The notes under the pieces: generated by a model
What the model was told of the DNA's origin: nothing
What the model saw: only the letters and a program-made list of their open reading frames with translations
The model's database searches: none
Source: an uncultured beta proteobacterium
GTDB lineage: Bacteria > Pseudomonadota > Gammaproteobacteria > Burkholderiales > Burkholderiaceae_C
Length of the DNA stretch: 64,000 nt
Direction of reading: 5' to 3'
NCBI GenBank assembly: GCA_903894475.1
Contig: CAITQH010000114.1
Location: 1 to 64,000, forward strand
Translations under genes and position numbers: made by a program
In this document: positions 43,430 through 54,704 of the stretch, piece after piece
Layout of the letters: each line of letters begins with the position of its first letter
Numbering within the stretch: the stretch's first letter is position 1

Positions 43430-43570
43430 GGATTTTAATGTGTGTAGATACTAACTTGCTGACTGAAATACGCATGGTTTTGGTTAGAATATAGCCCAAT
43501 CATCAAGGGTTTCAGGCATATCAACTGGTATGCAACCCACGATACGGGAAGAATTGAATGGATTCACAGG

Positions 43571-43638
43571 CGGTCCACAGTTCACCCACAAGTTGTCCAT
43601 ACGATGATTCTCTAAAATTGTTAATAAACTGTGTATAA
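43571..43638. promoter_or_regulatory. DnaA-box-like cluster upstream of lepA
   Basis: TGTGTATAA at 43630-43638 (reverse complement TTATACACA fits TTATNCACA); degenerate TTGTCCATA 43593-43601, TCACCCACA 43582-43590, CGGTCCACA 43571-43579. Confidence 0.35.
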
Positions 43639-43639
43639 A

Positions 43640-43787
43640 ACTCCTGTTGCGGTACGGCAACGACTTGTGATCGTGTTGAAGGGGGCTGTACCTTGCTGGC
43701 TTTTTGCCTACAATGAAGTTCCAACCTTCGCAGTTGCCAATGATTGTTGGTTCAGGGCGCGTCACAACTCGACGCGCCCTTTTTTCT
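43640..43787 (+). ncRNA. Candidate intergenic small RNA ending at the terminator before lepA (5' end unknown)
   Basis: Region between two intrinsic terminators with internal pairing (GGTAC/GTACC, CCAAC/GTTGG) and no family-like ORF. Confidence 0.4.
43754..43787 (+). terminator. Strong rho-independent terminator upstream of lepA
   Basis: AGGGCGCGTC-acaactc-GACGCGCCCT followed by TTTTTCTT. Confidence 0.93.
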
Positions 43788-43830
43788 TGGCCCTCGTCGT
43801 TCTAATTCAACCACTTAAGTGCTCTCGTTG

Positions 43831-45642
43831 ATGAATCACATCAGAAACTTTTCGATCATTGCGCACATTGATCATGGCAAATCGACGCTGGCAGACAGAT
43901 TGATTCAACGTTGTGGTGGCTTGCAGGACAGAGAGATGCAAGCACAAGTGCTGGACTCCATGGATATCGAAAAAGAGCGTGGGATAACCATCAAGGCGCA
44001 GACCGCTGCGTTGAAATACAAAGCACTCGATGGTCAGACCTACAACCTCAATTTGATTGATACACCGGGGCACGTTGATTTTTCCTACGAGGTAAGCCGC
44101 TCGCTCTCAGCTTGCGAAGGTGCGTTGCTCGTCGTCGATGCCAGTCAGGGCGTGGAAGCGCAAACGGTGGCCAATTGCTACACCGCACTCGAGTTGGGTG
44201 TCGAGGTCGTGCCAGTACTCAACAAGATGGATTTGCCCAACGCCGATCCAGAGAATGCCAAGGTTGAAATTGAGGACGTGATCGGCATTGACGCCACCGA
44301 CGCGATCGCCTGCTCGGCCAAGACCGGCATGGGAATCGAAGAAATTCTGGAAGCTGTCATCGCCAGAATTCCAGCTCCCAAAGGCAATCCACAGGGGCCG
44401 CTGCGCGCCATGATCGTCGACAGCTGGTTCGACAATTACGTGGGCGTCGTGATGCTCGTGCGCGTCGTTGATGGGCGACTGGCCAAGGGTGAGCGCATTA
44501 AATTGATGGCCACCGACACGACTTACAACGCCGACAGCCTGGGCGTCTTCACGCCCGCTAACGAATCGCGGGAGTCGCTCGAAGCCGGCGAGGTTGGCTA
44601 CGTCATTGCTGGCATTCGTGAATTGCAGGCGGCCAAGGTGGGCGACACCATCACCCTCATCAAGCCTGGAACTGGTGGTGCGGCCTTCACCGCGACCGAA
44701 CCGCTGCCGGGTTTTAAGGAAATCCAGCCCCAGGTGTTCGCAGGCCTGTATCCGACCGAGGCCAATCAGTATGAAGGCCTGCGCGACAGCCTGGAAAAAC
44801 TCAAGCTCAATGACTCATCGCTGCATTACGTACCCGAGGTATCGCAAGCTTTGGGATTCGGTTTCCGGTGCGGCTTTCTGGGGCTGCTGCACATGGAAAT
44901 CGTGCAGGAGAGACTTGAGCGAGAGTTTGACCAGGACCTGATTACCACGGCGCCCAGCGTCGAATACCAGGTGGTGCAGGTTGACGGAACCGTGAGAATG
45001 GTGGAAAACCCGTCCAAGATGCCTGATCAGGGTCGTCTCGATGAAGTGCGCGAACCCATTGTCACAGTGCATCTGTACATGCCGCAAGATTACGTCGGTG
45101 CGGTCATGACACTGGCCAATCAGAAGCGCGGTTTGCAGATGAACATGGCTTACCATGGGCGCCAGGTGATGCTCACCTATGAGATGCCGCTGGCTGAGAT
45201 CGTGATGGACTTCTTCGACAAGCTCAAGTCGGTCTCGCGCGGCTACGCCTCGATGGACTACGAGTTCAAGGAATACCGCACGGCTGATGTGGTGAAGGTG
45301 GACATCCTGCTCAATGGTGAGAAGGTCGATGCCTTGTCGATCATTGTGCATCGCTCGCAGTCACAGTACCGTGGACGGGCGGTTGTGGCCAAGATGCGGG
45401 AGATCATTTCACGCCAGATGTACGACGTTGCGATACAGGCAGCCATCGGTGCCAACATCATTGCCCGTGAGACAATCAAGGCGCTGCGCAAGAACGTGAT
45501 CGCCAAGTGCTATGGCGGCGATATATCGCGCAAACGCAAACTTCTGGACAAACAAAAGCAAGGTAAAAAGCGCATGAAGCAGATTGGTTCGGTTGAAGTG
45601 CCACAGGAAGCCTTTCTGGCAATACTGCAGGTGGAAGACTGA
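43831..45642 (+). CDS. lepA: Elongation factor 4
   Basis: [30 protein letters not shown]; full-length GTPase. Confidence 0.97.
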   Translation: MNHIRNFSIIAHIDHGKSTLADRLIQRCGGLQDREMQAQVLDSMDIEKERGITIKAQTAALKYKALDGQTYNLNLIDTPGHVDFSYEVSRSLSACEGALLVVDASQGVEAQTVANCYTALELGVEVVPVLNKMDLPNADPENAKVEIEDVIGIDATDAIACSAKTGMGIEEILEAVIARIPAPKGNPQGPLRAMIVDSWFDNYVGVVMLVRVVDGRLAKGERIKLMATDTTYNADSLGVFTPANESRESLEAGEVGYVIAGIRELQAAKVGDTITLIKPGTGGAAFTATEPLPGFKEIQPQVFAGLYPTEANQYEGLRDSLEKLKLNDSSLHYVPEVSQALGFGFRCGFLGLLHMEIVQERLEREFDQDLITTAPSVEYQVVQVDGTVRMVENPSKMPDQGRLDEVREPIVTVHLYMPQDYVGAVMTLANQKRGLQMNMAYHGRQVMLTYEMPLAEIVMDFFDKLKSVSRGYASMDYEFKEYRTADVVKVDILLNGEKVDALSIIVHRSQSQYRGRAVVAKMREIISRQMYDVAIQAAIGANIIARETIKALRKNVIAKCYGGDISRKRKLLDKQKQGKKRMKQIGSVEVPQEAFLAILQVED

Positions 45643-46607
45643 TGCAGGCCCTGACGTCAGCCATACTGGCAGCGTTTGTCGGATACATCGTTGCCTGGTA
45701 CTTCGGTGTCGTTGAAGGCAACTTTGCTCTTTTGTTGTTCTTGGCAACGGTTGTAACCGGCATTTACTGGTTTCTGGAGCGCTTTTATTTCCTGCCGCAG
45801 CGTCAAAAAGCAGCGGCGCAGCTTGAGTCACAGACTTTGCAGCGCCGTGCGGAACTGGGCAAGCAGGGGATCGCCCAGGTCGATGACAATATTGCCGAGG
45901 CCAGGAACCTGATCCTGGCGCAACCCTGGTGGCTGGACTGGACGGCAGGTCTCTTTCCGGTCATTATTGCCGTCTTTTTTCTGCGGTCCTTTCTGTTCGA
46001 GCCCTTCAAAATACCGTCCGGTTCCATGATTCCAACCTTGATGGTGGGCGATCTCATTCTGGTCAACAAGTTCCACTACGGCTTGCGCTTGCCGGTGAGC
46101 AACACCAAGATCACCGAGGGCAATGTGCCTCAACGTGGTGATGTGATGGTGTTTCGTTACCCACCCAAACCCAGCCTCGATTACATCAAAAGGGTTGTGG
46201 GAACGCCGGGTGACGAAGTGGCCTACCTCAACAAGCGTCTGACGATCAATGGCAAGGCCATTGAGACTGCAGCGGTGCCGGAGTTTTTCGACGACGATGC
46301 CATGCGCTACTTTAAACAATACGAAGAATCGCTGGGCCAGCACAAACACCGCTTGCTTAACGACGATGACCGCCCGGCGTTTGTACCCGGGGCGGACGAC
46401 TTTGTTTTCAAGCAAAATTGCCGCTACAGTATTGAGGGCGTCGTTTGCAAAGTGCCGCAAGGCCATTATTTCATGATGGGGGATAACCGCGATAATTCGC
46501 TGGATTCTCGCTACTGGGGTTTTGTGCCGGACAAAAATATTGTGGGCAAAGCATTTTTTGTCTGGATGAACTTCAGCAGTTTGAAGCGCATAGGGTCATT
46601 TGATTGA
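45642..46607 (+). CDS. lepB: Signal peptidase I
   Basis: FKIPSGSMIPTLMVGDLILVNKFHYGLRLP; MMGDNRDNSLDSRYWG. Confidence 0.96.
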   Translation: MQALTSAILAAFVGYIVAWYFGVVEGNFALLLFLATVVTGIYWFLERFYFLPQRQKAAAQLESQTLQRRAELGKQGIAQVDDNIAEARNLILAQPWWLDWTAGLFPVIIAVFFLRSFLFEPFKIPSGSMIPTLMVGDLILVNKFHYGLRLPVSNTKITEGNVPQRGDVMVFRYPPKPSLDYIKRVVGTPGDEVAYLNKRLTINGKAIETAAVPEFFDDDAMRYFKQYEESLGQHKHRLLNDDDRPAFVPGADDFVFKQNCRYSIEGVVCKVPQGHYFMMGDNRDNSLDSRYWGFVPDKNIVGKAFFVWMNFSSLKRIGSFD

Positions 46608-46620
46608 ATTTGGGGAAGGT

Positions 46621-46974
46621 ATGACGATTCAGTTCAGATCCAGGCAACATGGCTTGTCTTTCTTGGGGCTTCTGGTGGTCGGCGGTCTGCTGGCGGTCTG
46701 CGGCGTGATTATTGCTGAAATTGTGCCAACCGCAATAGAATACCAGGGCGTGCGCAGAGCCACCAACAAGGCTCAAGAAGGGGCTTCCGTGGCGGAAATA
46801 CGCAACATTTTCGACAGGACTGCCTCGGTGGACAATATCAAATCCATCAGCGGCAAGGATCTGGAAGTGAGCAAAGAGGGCGACAAGATCGTCGTCAGTT
46901 TCGCCTATCAACGAGAAATTCACCTGTTCGGGCCGGCCTACCTCACGCTCAAGTACAGCGGGCGCTCCAAGTAA
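46621..46974 (+). CDS. DUF4845 domain protein
   Basis: RQHGLSFLGLLVVGGLLAVCGVIIAEIVPTAIEY; between lepB and rnc. Confidence 0.85.
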   Translation: MTIQFRSRQHGLSFLGLLVVGGLLAVCGVIIAEIVPTAIEYQGVRRATNKAQEGASVAEIRNIFDRTASVDNIKSISGKDLEVSKEGDKIVVSFAYQREIHLFGPAYLTLKYSGRSK

Positions 46975-47002
46975 TGCGGTCAAATCAAAAAGGCACAGGA
47001 GC

Positions 47003-47689
47003 GTGAACGAGGCGCTGACTGCATTGCAAGACCGCTTGCAGCATAGATTCTCGGACGCCCATCTCTTGCTGCGGTCAGTTACGCACCGCAGTTTTTCGAT
47101 TGATCACAATGAACGACTCGAGTTCCTTGGGGATTCCGTACTGAATTTGGCGGTGGCTGATTTGCTGTATCAGCGTTTGAGTGCCTTGCCCGAAGGCGAT
47201 TTGTCCCGGGTGCGGGCCAATCTGGTCAAACAGGATACCCTGCATCGCCTGGCGGTGGACTTGGGCTTGTCAGAGGTCATTCGCCTGGGCGAGGGCGAGG
47301 CCCGTTCGGGAGGGCAAAAGCGACCTTCCATTCTGGCCGATGCTTTGGAGGCCATCATCGGAGCCGTCTATCTGGATGCCGGTTTTGCGGCGGCGCAAAG
47401 TCTGGTGCACCGCCTGTTTCAGGCGGTCGAAATCAACCCTGAGATGCAGGCCATAGACAAAGACCCCAAGACCGAATTGCAGGAATGGTTGCAGGCGCGC
47501 AAAATGAGTCTGCCGCTGTACCGTGTGGTTGGCACGCTGGGAGCAGCGCACAAGCAGACCTTCGATGTCGAGTGTGAGGTCATCGAACTCAATTTTTCAG
47601 AGCGTGGTATTGGCGCCTCGCGCCGTGCTGGTGAACAGGCGGCGGCCAGTGCCATGCTGGAAACGATCAAGGCCAAGACCGCGATATGA
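47003..47689 (+). CDS. rnc: Ribonuclease III
   Basis: [23 protein letters not shown]-terminal dsRBD. Confidence 0.96.
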   Translation: MNEALTALQDRLQHRFSDAHLLLRSVTHRSFSIDHNERLEFLGDSVLNLAVADLLYQRLSALPEGDLSRVRANLVKQDTLHRLAVDLGLSEVIRLGEGEARSGGQKRPSILADALEAIIGAVYLDAGFAAAQSLVHRLFQAVEINPEMQAIDKDPKTELQEWLQARKMSLPLYRVVGTLGAAHKQTFDVECEVIELNFSERGIGASRRAGEQAAASAMLETIKAKTAI

Positions 47690-48702
47690 CTGATACAAAA
47701 CTTCTGCCCGAGCAGGCGCGCGAGAGCCCCCCCGAGGGTCAGGATGATCTCGAAAGCATGCTCAAAGGCCTGCATCGAACAGTGGCGCCAGGGACCCCCG
47801 CTGCAGACCAGCGCTGCGGCTTGATCGCCATCGTCGGCAAACCCAATGTTGGAAAGTCGACGTTGCTCAACGCACTGGTGGGTCAAAAGATCAGCATTAC
47901 CTCGCGCAAGGCGCAAACCACGCGCCATCGCATTACCGGCATCCACACCCTGGGCAAGACCCAGTTTGTGTTTGTCGACACACCTGGTTTCCAGACTCGT
48001 CACAACAATGCGCTGAATCGTTCTCTGAACAGGACCGTGCTTGGCGCTGTCGGCGATGTCGACCTGATTCTGTTTGTGGTCGAAGCGGGCATGTTCAACC
48101 AGGCCGACGCCAAAGTGCTTGAACTCTTGAGCAAGGAAGTCCCCACCCTATTGGTGGCCAACAAGCTTGATCAAGTGGCGCGTCGCGCCGACATCGCACC
48201 CTGGTTGCAGCAGATGCAGCAACGCCATGCGTTCACGGAGTTTGTCCCCATGTCAGCCAAGAATGCCAAAGATATTGAACGTCTGCTTGGCATCTGTGAG
48301 CGTTTCTTGCCAGAGCAGGCCTGGTGGTACGCGCAGGACGAATTGACGGACCGCAGCGAGAAGTTTCTGGCCAGCGAGACGGTGCGCGAAAAATTGTTTC
48401 GACTTACGGGCGACGAGTTGCCCTATACGTCCACTGTCGTGATCGACAAATTCGAGGAAGAGCCAGGACGCGGGAAACAAAAGCGTTTGCTCAGGATCGC
48501 CGCCACCATCGTGGTGGAGCGCGATACGCACAAAGCCATGGTCATCGGCGACAAGGGCGATCGCATCAAGCGCATTGGCACCGAAACACGGGTCGAACTC
48601 GAAAAAGCGCTCGACGCCAAGGTCTTCATCGAGTTGTGGGTCAAAGTGCGCTCTGGTTGGGCCGATGATGAAGCACGGGTTCGTTCATTTGGTTATCAGT
48701 GA
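47686..48702 (+). CDS. era: GTPase Era
   Basis: [42 protein letters not shown] domain. Confidence 0.96.
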   Translation: MTDTKLLPEQARESPPEGQDDLESMLKGLHRTVAPGTPAADQRCGLIAIVGKPNVGKSTLLNALVGQKISITSRKAQTTRHRITGIHTLGKTQFVFVDTPGFQTRHNNALNRSLNRTVLGAVGDVDLILFVVEAGMFNQADAKVLELLSKEVPTLLVANKLDQVARRADIAPWLQQMQQRHAFTEFVPMSAKNAKDIERLLGICERFLPEQAWWYAQDELTDRSEKFLASETVREKLFRLTGDELPYTSTVVIDKFEEEPGRGKQKRLLRIAATIVVERDTHKAMVIGDKGDRIKRIGTETRVELEKALDAKVFIELWVKVRSGWADDEARVRSFGYQ

Positions 48703-48705
48703 CGG

Positions 48706-49461
48706 TTGTGCGTGGCCACCAAACGCATTTCAGATGAGCCTGCCTATGTGCTGCACCGCTATGACTGGAGCGAATCAAGTCTGATTCTTGAAGTGTTCAC
48801 GCGTCATCATGGGCGCATCGCCTTGGTGGCCAAGGGCGCAAAGCGTCCCAGTTCGAGTTTTCGGCCCATTTTGTTGCCGTTGCAGCCCTTGCACCTGGCT
48901 TTTGGTGGTGATGGCGAAATACGTTCCCTCAAAGGAGCAGAGTGGCAAGGTGGGCACATCATGCCCAGCGGCGAGGCCTTGCTGTCGGGCTATTATCTGA
49001 ATGAATTGCTGCTCTTGTTGTTGGCGCGTGACGACCCGCACCCGGGGCTGTTTGATGTCTACGCCAACGTTGTGCAAGTGATCGCTTCGGATCATGGTGA
49101 GGTGCTGCAGTCGGCATTACGGGCTTTTGAGTTGCTGTTACTGCGCGAGATTGGCTTGCTGCCTCTTCTTGATGCTCAAACCATGACGCTGCGCTCACTT
49201 GACGCCCAGGCGCAGTACAGCCTGGTACCTGAAGGCGGTCTGCGCCAAGCCAGTTCAGCCGACCGCAGCAGCCTTAACGGTGCGCAGTGGCTGGCATTGC
49301 AGGAATCACTGACCACGGCCGCACCTTTCACCGCGACTTTGCGTGCCTGTTCGCAAGTGATGGCAGAACTCAAGCCGCAACTGCGCATGCTCCTGAATTA
49401 CCATTGCGGCGTAGGAACTTTGCGGACCCGGCAGATGATGATGGATCTGCAATCGCTATGA
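48706..49461 (+). CDS. recO: DNA repair protein RecO
   Basis: [40 protein letters not shown]. Confidence 0.94.
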   Translation: MCVATKRISDEPAYVLHRYDWSESSLILEVFTRHHGRIALVAKGAKRPSSSFRPILLPLQPLHLAFGGDGEIRSLKGAEWQGGHIMPSGEALLSGYYLNELLLLLLARDDPHPGLFDVYANVVQVIASDHGEVLQSALRAFELLLLREIGLLPLLDAQTMTLRSLDAQAQYSLVPEGGLRQASSADRSSLNGAQWLALQESLTTAAPFTATLRACSQVMAELKPQLRMLLNYHCGVGTLRTRQMMMDLQSL

Positions 49462-50219
49462 ACAAGACTTCTCTTTCTGTCAACCTCAACAAGGTGGCTC
49501 TGGTGCGCAACACGCGCCATCTCGGCATTCCCAGCGTGAAGCGCGCGGCGACGCTGTGTCTGCAGGCGGGCGCCAGCGGCATCACCGTTCATCCCCGACC
49601 CGACGAACGCCATATTCGCGCCACCGATGTGCGAGATCTGGCCGAATTGTTGCGTGCCTGGCCGCAGCGCGAATTTAATGTTGAAGGCAATCCCCTGCAC
49701 AACCTGATGGATTGCGTGCGCGACTTGCGTGAGCGCAGCCTGCCCGTGCACCAGGTCACGTTTGTGCCCGACAGCGAAGGCCAGTTCACCAGCGACCATG
49801 GCTGGAATTTTCCGGCCGATGCCGAGCGCCTTCGCCCGCTGATCGCCCAGGCCCATGCTTTGGGCGTTCGCGTCAGCCTGTTCATGGACGCCGAGCCGCA
49901 ACTTATGGCCGCCGCCAAGGCGGTTGGGGCGGACCGCGTCGAACTCTACACCGAGCCCTACGCGGCAGCCTGGGGCACGGCGCAGCAGGAGACACAGTTG
50001 GTGCGCTTTGCCAGCGCAGCGCGTTCGGCGCTGGATGCCGGTCTGGCGGTCAACGCCGGTCATGACCTGAACCGCGACAATCTTGCCGCTTTCATTCGTC
50101 GGGTTCCTGGTGTCAGCGAGGTGTCGATTGGTCACGCCCTGATCTCTAATGCACTCGAGCTGGGTTACGCCGCCACCGTTGCCGACTACTTGCGCTGCAT
50201 CGACGAAGGCTTGTCGTGA
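49458..50219 (+). CDS. pdxJ: Pyridoxine 5'-phosphate synthase
   Basis: [15 protein letters not shown]...[17 protein letters not shown]. Confidence 0.95.
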   Translation: MNKTSLSVNLNKVALVRNTRHLGIPSVKRAATLCLQAGASGITVHPRPDERHIRATDVRDLAELLRAWPQREFNVEGNPLHNLMDCVRDLRERSLPVHQVTFVPDSEGQFTSDHGWNFPADAERLRPLIAQAHALGVRVSLFMDAEPQLMAAAKAVGADRVELYTEPYAAAWGTAQQETQLVRFASAARSALDAGLAVNAGHDLNRDNLAAFIRRVPGVSEVSIGHALISNALELGYAATVADYLRCIDEGLS

Positions 50220-50608
50220 TATTTGGCATTGGCACTGACATCTGCGACGTGCGCCGGATCCGCCAGAGCCTTGCGCGCCATGGGGACCGCTTTGCCAAAA
50301 AGATTCTCAGCGAGGCTGAATTCAACACCTGGCAGGCGCGCAGTGCGCGCTGGCCCGAACGCGGTGTGCGCTATCTGGCGAGTCGCTTCAGCGCCAAGGA
50401 GGCGTTCAGCAAGGCGATCGGTCTGGGCATGGTCTGGCCCATGCATTGGCGTCAGTGCGAGATTGCCAAACTTTCCAGCGGCAAGCCGACCATCGTGCTG
50501 CATGGGGAACTGAAAGAATGGTTTGAATCCCGTCAACTGGCCGCGCACGTCAGCCTGACCGATGAGACCGACTATGCCGCCAGCTTCTGTGTGGTCGAGC
50601 AAATCTGA
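50216..50608 (+). CDS. acpS: Holo-ACP synthase
   Basis: [14 protein letters not shown]...[19 protein letters not shown] start. Confidence 0.94.
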   Translation: MIFGIGTDICDVRRIRQSLARHGDRFAKKILSEAEFNTWQARSARWPERGVRYLASRFSAKEAFSKAIGLGMVWPMHWRQCEIAKLSSGKPTIVLHGELKEWFESRQLAAHVSLTDETDYAASFCVVEQI

Positions 50609-50629
50609 CAACCATCAGCGAGATTTTTC

Positions 50630-51724
50630 ATGGCACAACACGCGCCCCTCATCATCGATATTGCAGCATTGAGCCTGAGCAAAATTGACCGGCAGCGGCT
50701 CATGCACCCGCTGGTTGGTGGTGTGATCCTGTTTGGCCGAAACTGGCAGGATCGTCAGCAGTTGACCCGGCTGTGCCGCGACATCAAGGCGCTGCGCCGC
50801 GACCTGCTGATCTGTGTGGATCACGAGGGCGGTCGGGTGCAGCGTTTCAAGACCGATGGCTTCACGCACCTGCCACCCATGCGCGCCCTGGGCGAGATGT
50901 GGCTGCAGGACGGCAAAGCCGGTGCCGGCAGCGGCGCGCTCCAGGCCTGCAACGCAGCCACCGCTTGCGGGTTTGTGCTGGGCTCCGAGTTGCGTGCCTG
51001 CGGTGTTGACTTGAGCTTCACCCCGGTACTTGATCTTGACTATGGTGGCAGCAGCGTCATTGGCGACCGCGCCTTTGCGCGCGACCCGCGGGTCGTCAGT
51101 GTGCTGGCCAAGAGTCTGATGCACGGTTTGCTGCAAAGCGGCATGGCTAATTGTGGCAAGCACTTCCCCGGTCACGGTTTTGTCAAGGCCGACTCGCATA
51201 CCGACATTCCGGTTGACCGACGCAGTCTGAAAGCCATTCTGGCGGACGATGCAGCACCCTACGGCTGGCTCAACACCACGCTTTCCAGCGTCATGCCGGC
51301 GCACGTGATCTACCCCAAAGTAGACAGTCGTGCGGCCGGCTTTTCATCGCGCTGGTTGAACGACCTTCTGCGCAGCCAGCTGGGTTTTGGTGGCGCCATC
51401 TTCAGCGACGACCTGTCCATGGCCGGGGCCCGACTGCTCGACGGCAAGCCGCTGACGTACACGCAGGCAGCGATTGCGGCCTTGAATGCGGGTTGCGACA
51501 TGGTGTTGCTGTGCAATCAGACACTGGTCGATAGCGTTGGCGGCGGCCTGGCGGTCGACGCCCTGATGGCGGGCCTGACTGAGGCTTTACTCAAGGGACA
51601 CTGGCAGCCGCACGAAGTCAGCGATGATCGACGTCGTGCGCTCCTGCCGCGTTCACCGGCACCGGCATGGGACGACTTGATGCTGCAGCGCGACTACATG
51701 CATGCGCTTGATTGGGTACCTTGA
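50630..51724 (+). CDS. nagZ: Beta-N-acetylhexosaminidase
   Basis: VDHEGGRVQRF...KHFPGHGFVKADSHTDIP. Confidence 0.95.
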   Translation: MAQHAPLIIDIAALSLSKIDRQRLMHPLVGGVILFGRNWQDRQQLTRLCRDIKALRRDLLICVDHEGGRVQRFKTDGFTHLPPMRALGEMWLQDGKAGAGSGALQACNAATACGFVLGSELRACGVDLSFTPVLDLDYGGSSVIGDRAFARDPRVVSVLAKSLMHGLLQSGMANCGKHFPGHGFVKADSHTDIPVDRRSLKAILADDAAPYGWLNTTLSSVMPAHVIYPKVDSRAAGFSSRWLNDLLRSQLGFGGAIFSDDLSMAGARLLDGKPLTYTQAAIAALNAGCDMVLLCNQTLVDSVGGGLAVDALMAGLTEALLKGHWQPHEVSDDRRRALLPRSPAPAWDDLMLQRDYMHALDWVP

Positions 51725-51760
51725 GCGCTGCTTTGGCGGGCTTATTAACGGAGGTAACAA

Positions 51761-52426
51761 ATGAAATATCTGAAACTGGTCGCTGGATTGACTGTCGCCC
51801 TGGCTGCCTTGCCAGGGGTTTCACAAGCTCAACTGGCCTATGCCGCCAAACAGGTCAATCTGCGCGCCGGGCCAGGGATGGAATACCCGGTAATTGCCAT
51901 TCTGTTGGCCGGTGTGCCGGTCACCGTTCAGGGCTGCGTGGCCGACTACCGCTGGTGTGATGTGGAGGCAGGACCGAGCCGGGGTTGGGTCTACGGTGCC
52001 AACATTGTTTACCCGTATCAGGGATCCAATGTTCCGGTCATCAGCTACGGTGCCGTGATCGGTATCGGCATCCTTGCCTACAGCGTTGCCAGCTACTGGG
52101 ATCAGCACTATATTGGCCGCCCCTGGTACCCGCAGCGCCAGCGCTGGATCAACCGCCCGCCACCACCGCCCCATGCGCCGCCAGTGCAACGGCCGGCGCA
52201 GTCAGAACACCGAGGACCCGTGGGTCACCCGCCAGTGCCGCCAGAACATCGGGCGCCTCCTGGCCAGCGGCCAGCCCGGCACGTCGAGCCGCCAGAGGCC
52301 AAGCCGTATGGAGCGCCACCGATCGCGCCGCCACAGCGTGAGCAGCGTCCGGCGCAGCGCACGCAGGAGCCGAGAGAGGCTCACCGCGGGCCGAAAGACA
52401 AGGACCAGGGACCACCCACCCGATGA
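51761..52426 (+). CDS. SH3-domain protein with signal peptide and Pro/His/Arg-rich tail
   Basis: KQVNLRAGPGMEYPVIAILLAGVPVTVQGC...W; tail RPPPPPHAPPVQRPAQ... Confidence 0.8.
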   Translation: MKYLKLVAGLTVALAALPGVSQAQLAYAAKQVNLRAGPGMEYPVIAILLAGVPVTVQGCVADYRWCDVEAGPSRGWVYGANIVYPYQGSNVPVISYGAVIGIGILAYSVASYWDQHYIGRPWYPQRQRWINRPPPPPHAPPVQRPAQSEHRGPVGHPPVPPEHRAPPGQRPARHVEPPEAKPYGAPPIAPPQREQRPAQRTQEPREAHRGPKDKDQGPPTR

Positions 52427-52785
52427 AGTCGAAGTCACCCCAGGGTGGCCTGGTTTACTCGACCGAAGTCGGGCGCACGTGCCCCAAGTGTCGTCAGGCC
52501 CTTGCCGGTTGTCGCTGCAGTGCTGCGATCGCGCGACCGGCCACGGATGGCGTGCTGCGGGTGTCTTTGGAGACCAAGGGCCGTGCCGGCAAAGGCGTCA
52601 CCGTGCTGCGCGGTTTGGCGCTTGACGATGCAGCCATCGCTGCCTTGGGTAAACAACTCCGAACTTCCTGTGGCAGTGGTGGTACTGTCAAAGACGGTGT
52701 GGTCGAAGTGCAGGGCGATCACCGCGACCTCGTTATCAGGATGCTGACGGATCAGGGTTACGTCGTGAAACGTGCGGGCGGCTGA
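52423..52785 (+). CDS. SUI1/YciH family translation initiation factor-like protein
   Basis: [16 protein letters not shown]...[12 protein letters not shown]...[26 protein letters not shown]. Confidence 0.9.
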   Translation: MKSKSPQGGLVYSTEVGRTCPKCRQALAGCRCSAAIARPATDGVLRVSLETKGRAGKGVTVLRGLALDDAAIAALGKQLRTSCGSGGTVKDGVVEVQGDHRDLVIRMLTDQGYVVKRAGG

Positions 52786-52806
52786 GCGCGCCCCGACGGA
52801 GACAGC

Positions 52807-53025
52807 TCAGTTCATGCCACAGCCACCCGGTCCGCCGGCATGGCTGCACGACGCGCAGGGGCTTGGCATGGCCGGCGCGGTCTGCGTTGTCGTGGTCGCA
52901 AAGACCGACAACAACTTGTCAAGTTCAGACGACTTGCACGCGGGGCACTGGGGTTCAGTGCCTGATCGCACGAGGGCTTCAAATTTGTGGCCGCACGCAC
53001 TGCAGGCGTATTCATAAATCGGCAT
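52807..53025 (-). CDS. FmdB-type zinc ribbon protein
   Basis: [40 protein letters not shown]. Confidence 0.92.
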   Translation of the reverse strand: MPIYEYACSACGHKFEALVRSGTEPQCPACKSSELDKLLSVFATTTTQTAPAMPSPCASCSHAGGPGGCGMN

Positions 53026-53162
53026 GGCTACTCCAGGGTCATGGTCAATTATCAACCCAATCCACTGCATTGCCCTGTCGCCAACGCTGGCTGTGCCGCG
53101 ATGGGTGTATAACCCGGGGGCCTTGGCGCAACAGCGCGCCACAACAACAAGGAAGAACCGAC

Positions 53163-53876
53163 ATGGGCGCACAGTGGAAAGCAAAAGGTAAGGAACTGGC
53201 GGCAAACGCCAAAGGCCGACTGTTTGGAAGATTGGCCAAGGACATCATGATTGCGGCGCGCAGCGGGGCCGACCCCGCGTCGAACGCGCGTTTGCGCCTG
53301 ATCGTGGAGCAGGCGCGCAAGGTTTCCATGCCCAAGGAAACGCTGGACCGAGCGATTAAAAAAGGTGCCGGTTTGACCGGCGAGATGATCAATTTTGAGC
53401 ACGTCATCTACGAAGGCTTTGCGCCGCACCGCGTGCCCTTGATGGTTGAATGCCTGACCGACAACGTGAACCGCACCGCACCCGAAATGCGCGTGCTGTT
53501 TCGCAAAGGGCAGCTGGGTACCTCAGGTTCCGTCGCCTGGGATTTTGACTACGTTGGCATGATAGAAGCCGAGCCGGCAGCCGCTGGCGCCGATGCCGAA
53601 CTTGCGGCCATCGAAGCCGGCGCGCAGGACCTGGAAGTTGGCGATGAAGAGGGTTCAACCACTTTCCTTACCGATCCTGCTGATCTGGACCTGGTGAGTC
53701 GCGCGCTACCGGCTCACGGCTTTCGAGTCATGTCCGCCAAGCTCGGCTATAAGCCGAAGAACCCGGTCAACCCGGCTGCTTTGAGCGCCGAGCAACTCGA
53801 AGAAGTTGAAGCCTTCCTGGCCGCCATCGATGCGCATGACGATGTGCAAAATGTATTCGTCGGCTTGACCGGCTGA
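53163..53876 (+). CDS. YebC/PmpR family transcriptional regulator
   Basis: [33 protein letters not shown]. Confidence 0.93.
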   Translation: MGAQWKAKGKELAANAKGRLFGRLAKDIMIAARSGADPASNARLRLIVEQARKVSMPKETLDRAIKKGAGLTGEMINFEHVIYEGFAPHRVPLMVECLTDNVNRTAPEMRVLFRKGQLGTSGSVAWDFDYVGMIEAEPAAAGADAELAAIEAGAQDLEVGDEEGSTTFLTDPADLDLVSRALPAHGFRVMSAKLGYKPKNPVNPAALSAEQLEEVEAFLAAIDAHDDVQNVFVGLTG

Positions 53877-53891
53877 CGCAGGACGGGCCTT

Positions 53892-54704
53892 CTAGACAAA
53901 CTCAACGCTCAGGCTCGACAGCGGCGAACTGAAAACGCCGCTCCAGAGTTGCCCGGGTTCGACCGGCCAGGCATCCGTCCAGGTGCCCGTCGTCACCACG
54001 TCGCCGGGCATGAGATCCGGCGCACCGGGGCACTGGCGCAATTCCTGCAGGAAGTAGTGCAGGGCGCGCAAGGGGCTGTCCAGCACGTTGGCACCACATC
54101 CCTTGTCGACGAGCTGTTGTCCATTGAACAGGCTGACCTGGGTTGCAGCCAGGCGCTCATCGAGTTCACGAGCGCTGCTGGCCAACTCGCCAATGGCGAC
54201 TTTTCTGCCAACCAGCAAACGCGCATGCAGACCACCATCGGCGACCGAATCAGCGGCCTTGAATTTCCAGTCAGGCAGATGTGATTGAACCACTTCAAAG
54301 CCGGGCGCCACCCAGTCAATCGCCTTGAAAAGATCCTCCATCGAGGCGTTGGCCACAGGCGTTGCCTTCATGCCAAATACGGCTTCGGGCTCGATGCGCG
54401 GCTGGCAACTGCCAGCCAGTGACACCGTGCCATGTCCTTCACAGAAGGCCAGGGTGCTGTCGTAAACCGTGCCCCAGATCGGCGCGTAAACCTGGTAGCG
54501 CGACCAGATGTTGCGGTTAGTGAAGCCAATCTTGAAGCCGCGTGGCAGTTCGCCCCGGGCCACACGCAGACTGTGTACTGCCAGTGCGCATCGGTAGGCA
54601 CTGGACACGTCAAAACCAACCGTAGCGCTGGGCGAAGCGCTCCAAAGCTGGCCGCTGTCGCTGCACTCAAGTAGTTCCTCGGGCGTCATCATTGGCAACG
54701 CCAT
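53892..54704 (-). CDS. 2-keto-4-pentenoate hydratase-like / fumarylacetoacetase-superfamily protein
   Basis: GFKIGFTNRNIWSRYQVYAPIWGTVYD...IEPEAVFGMK...GDVVTTGTWTDAWPV. Confidence 0.82.
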   Translation of the reverse strand: MALPMMTPEELLECSDSGQLWSASPSATVGFDVSSAYRCALAVHSLRVARGELPRGFKIGFTNRNIWSRYQVYAPIWGTVYDSTLAFCEGHGTVSLAGSCQPRIEPEAVFGMKATPVANASMEDLFKAIDWVAPGFEVVQSHLPDWKFKAADSVADGGLHARLLVGRKVAIGELASSARELDERLAATQVSLFNGQQLVDKGCGANVLDSPLRALHYFLQELRQCPGAPDLMPGDVVTTGTWTDAWPVEPGQLWSGVFSSPLSSLSVEFV

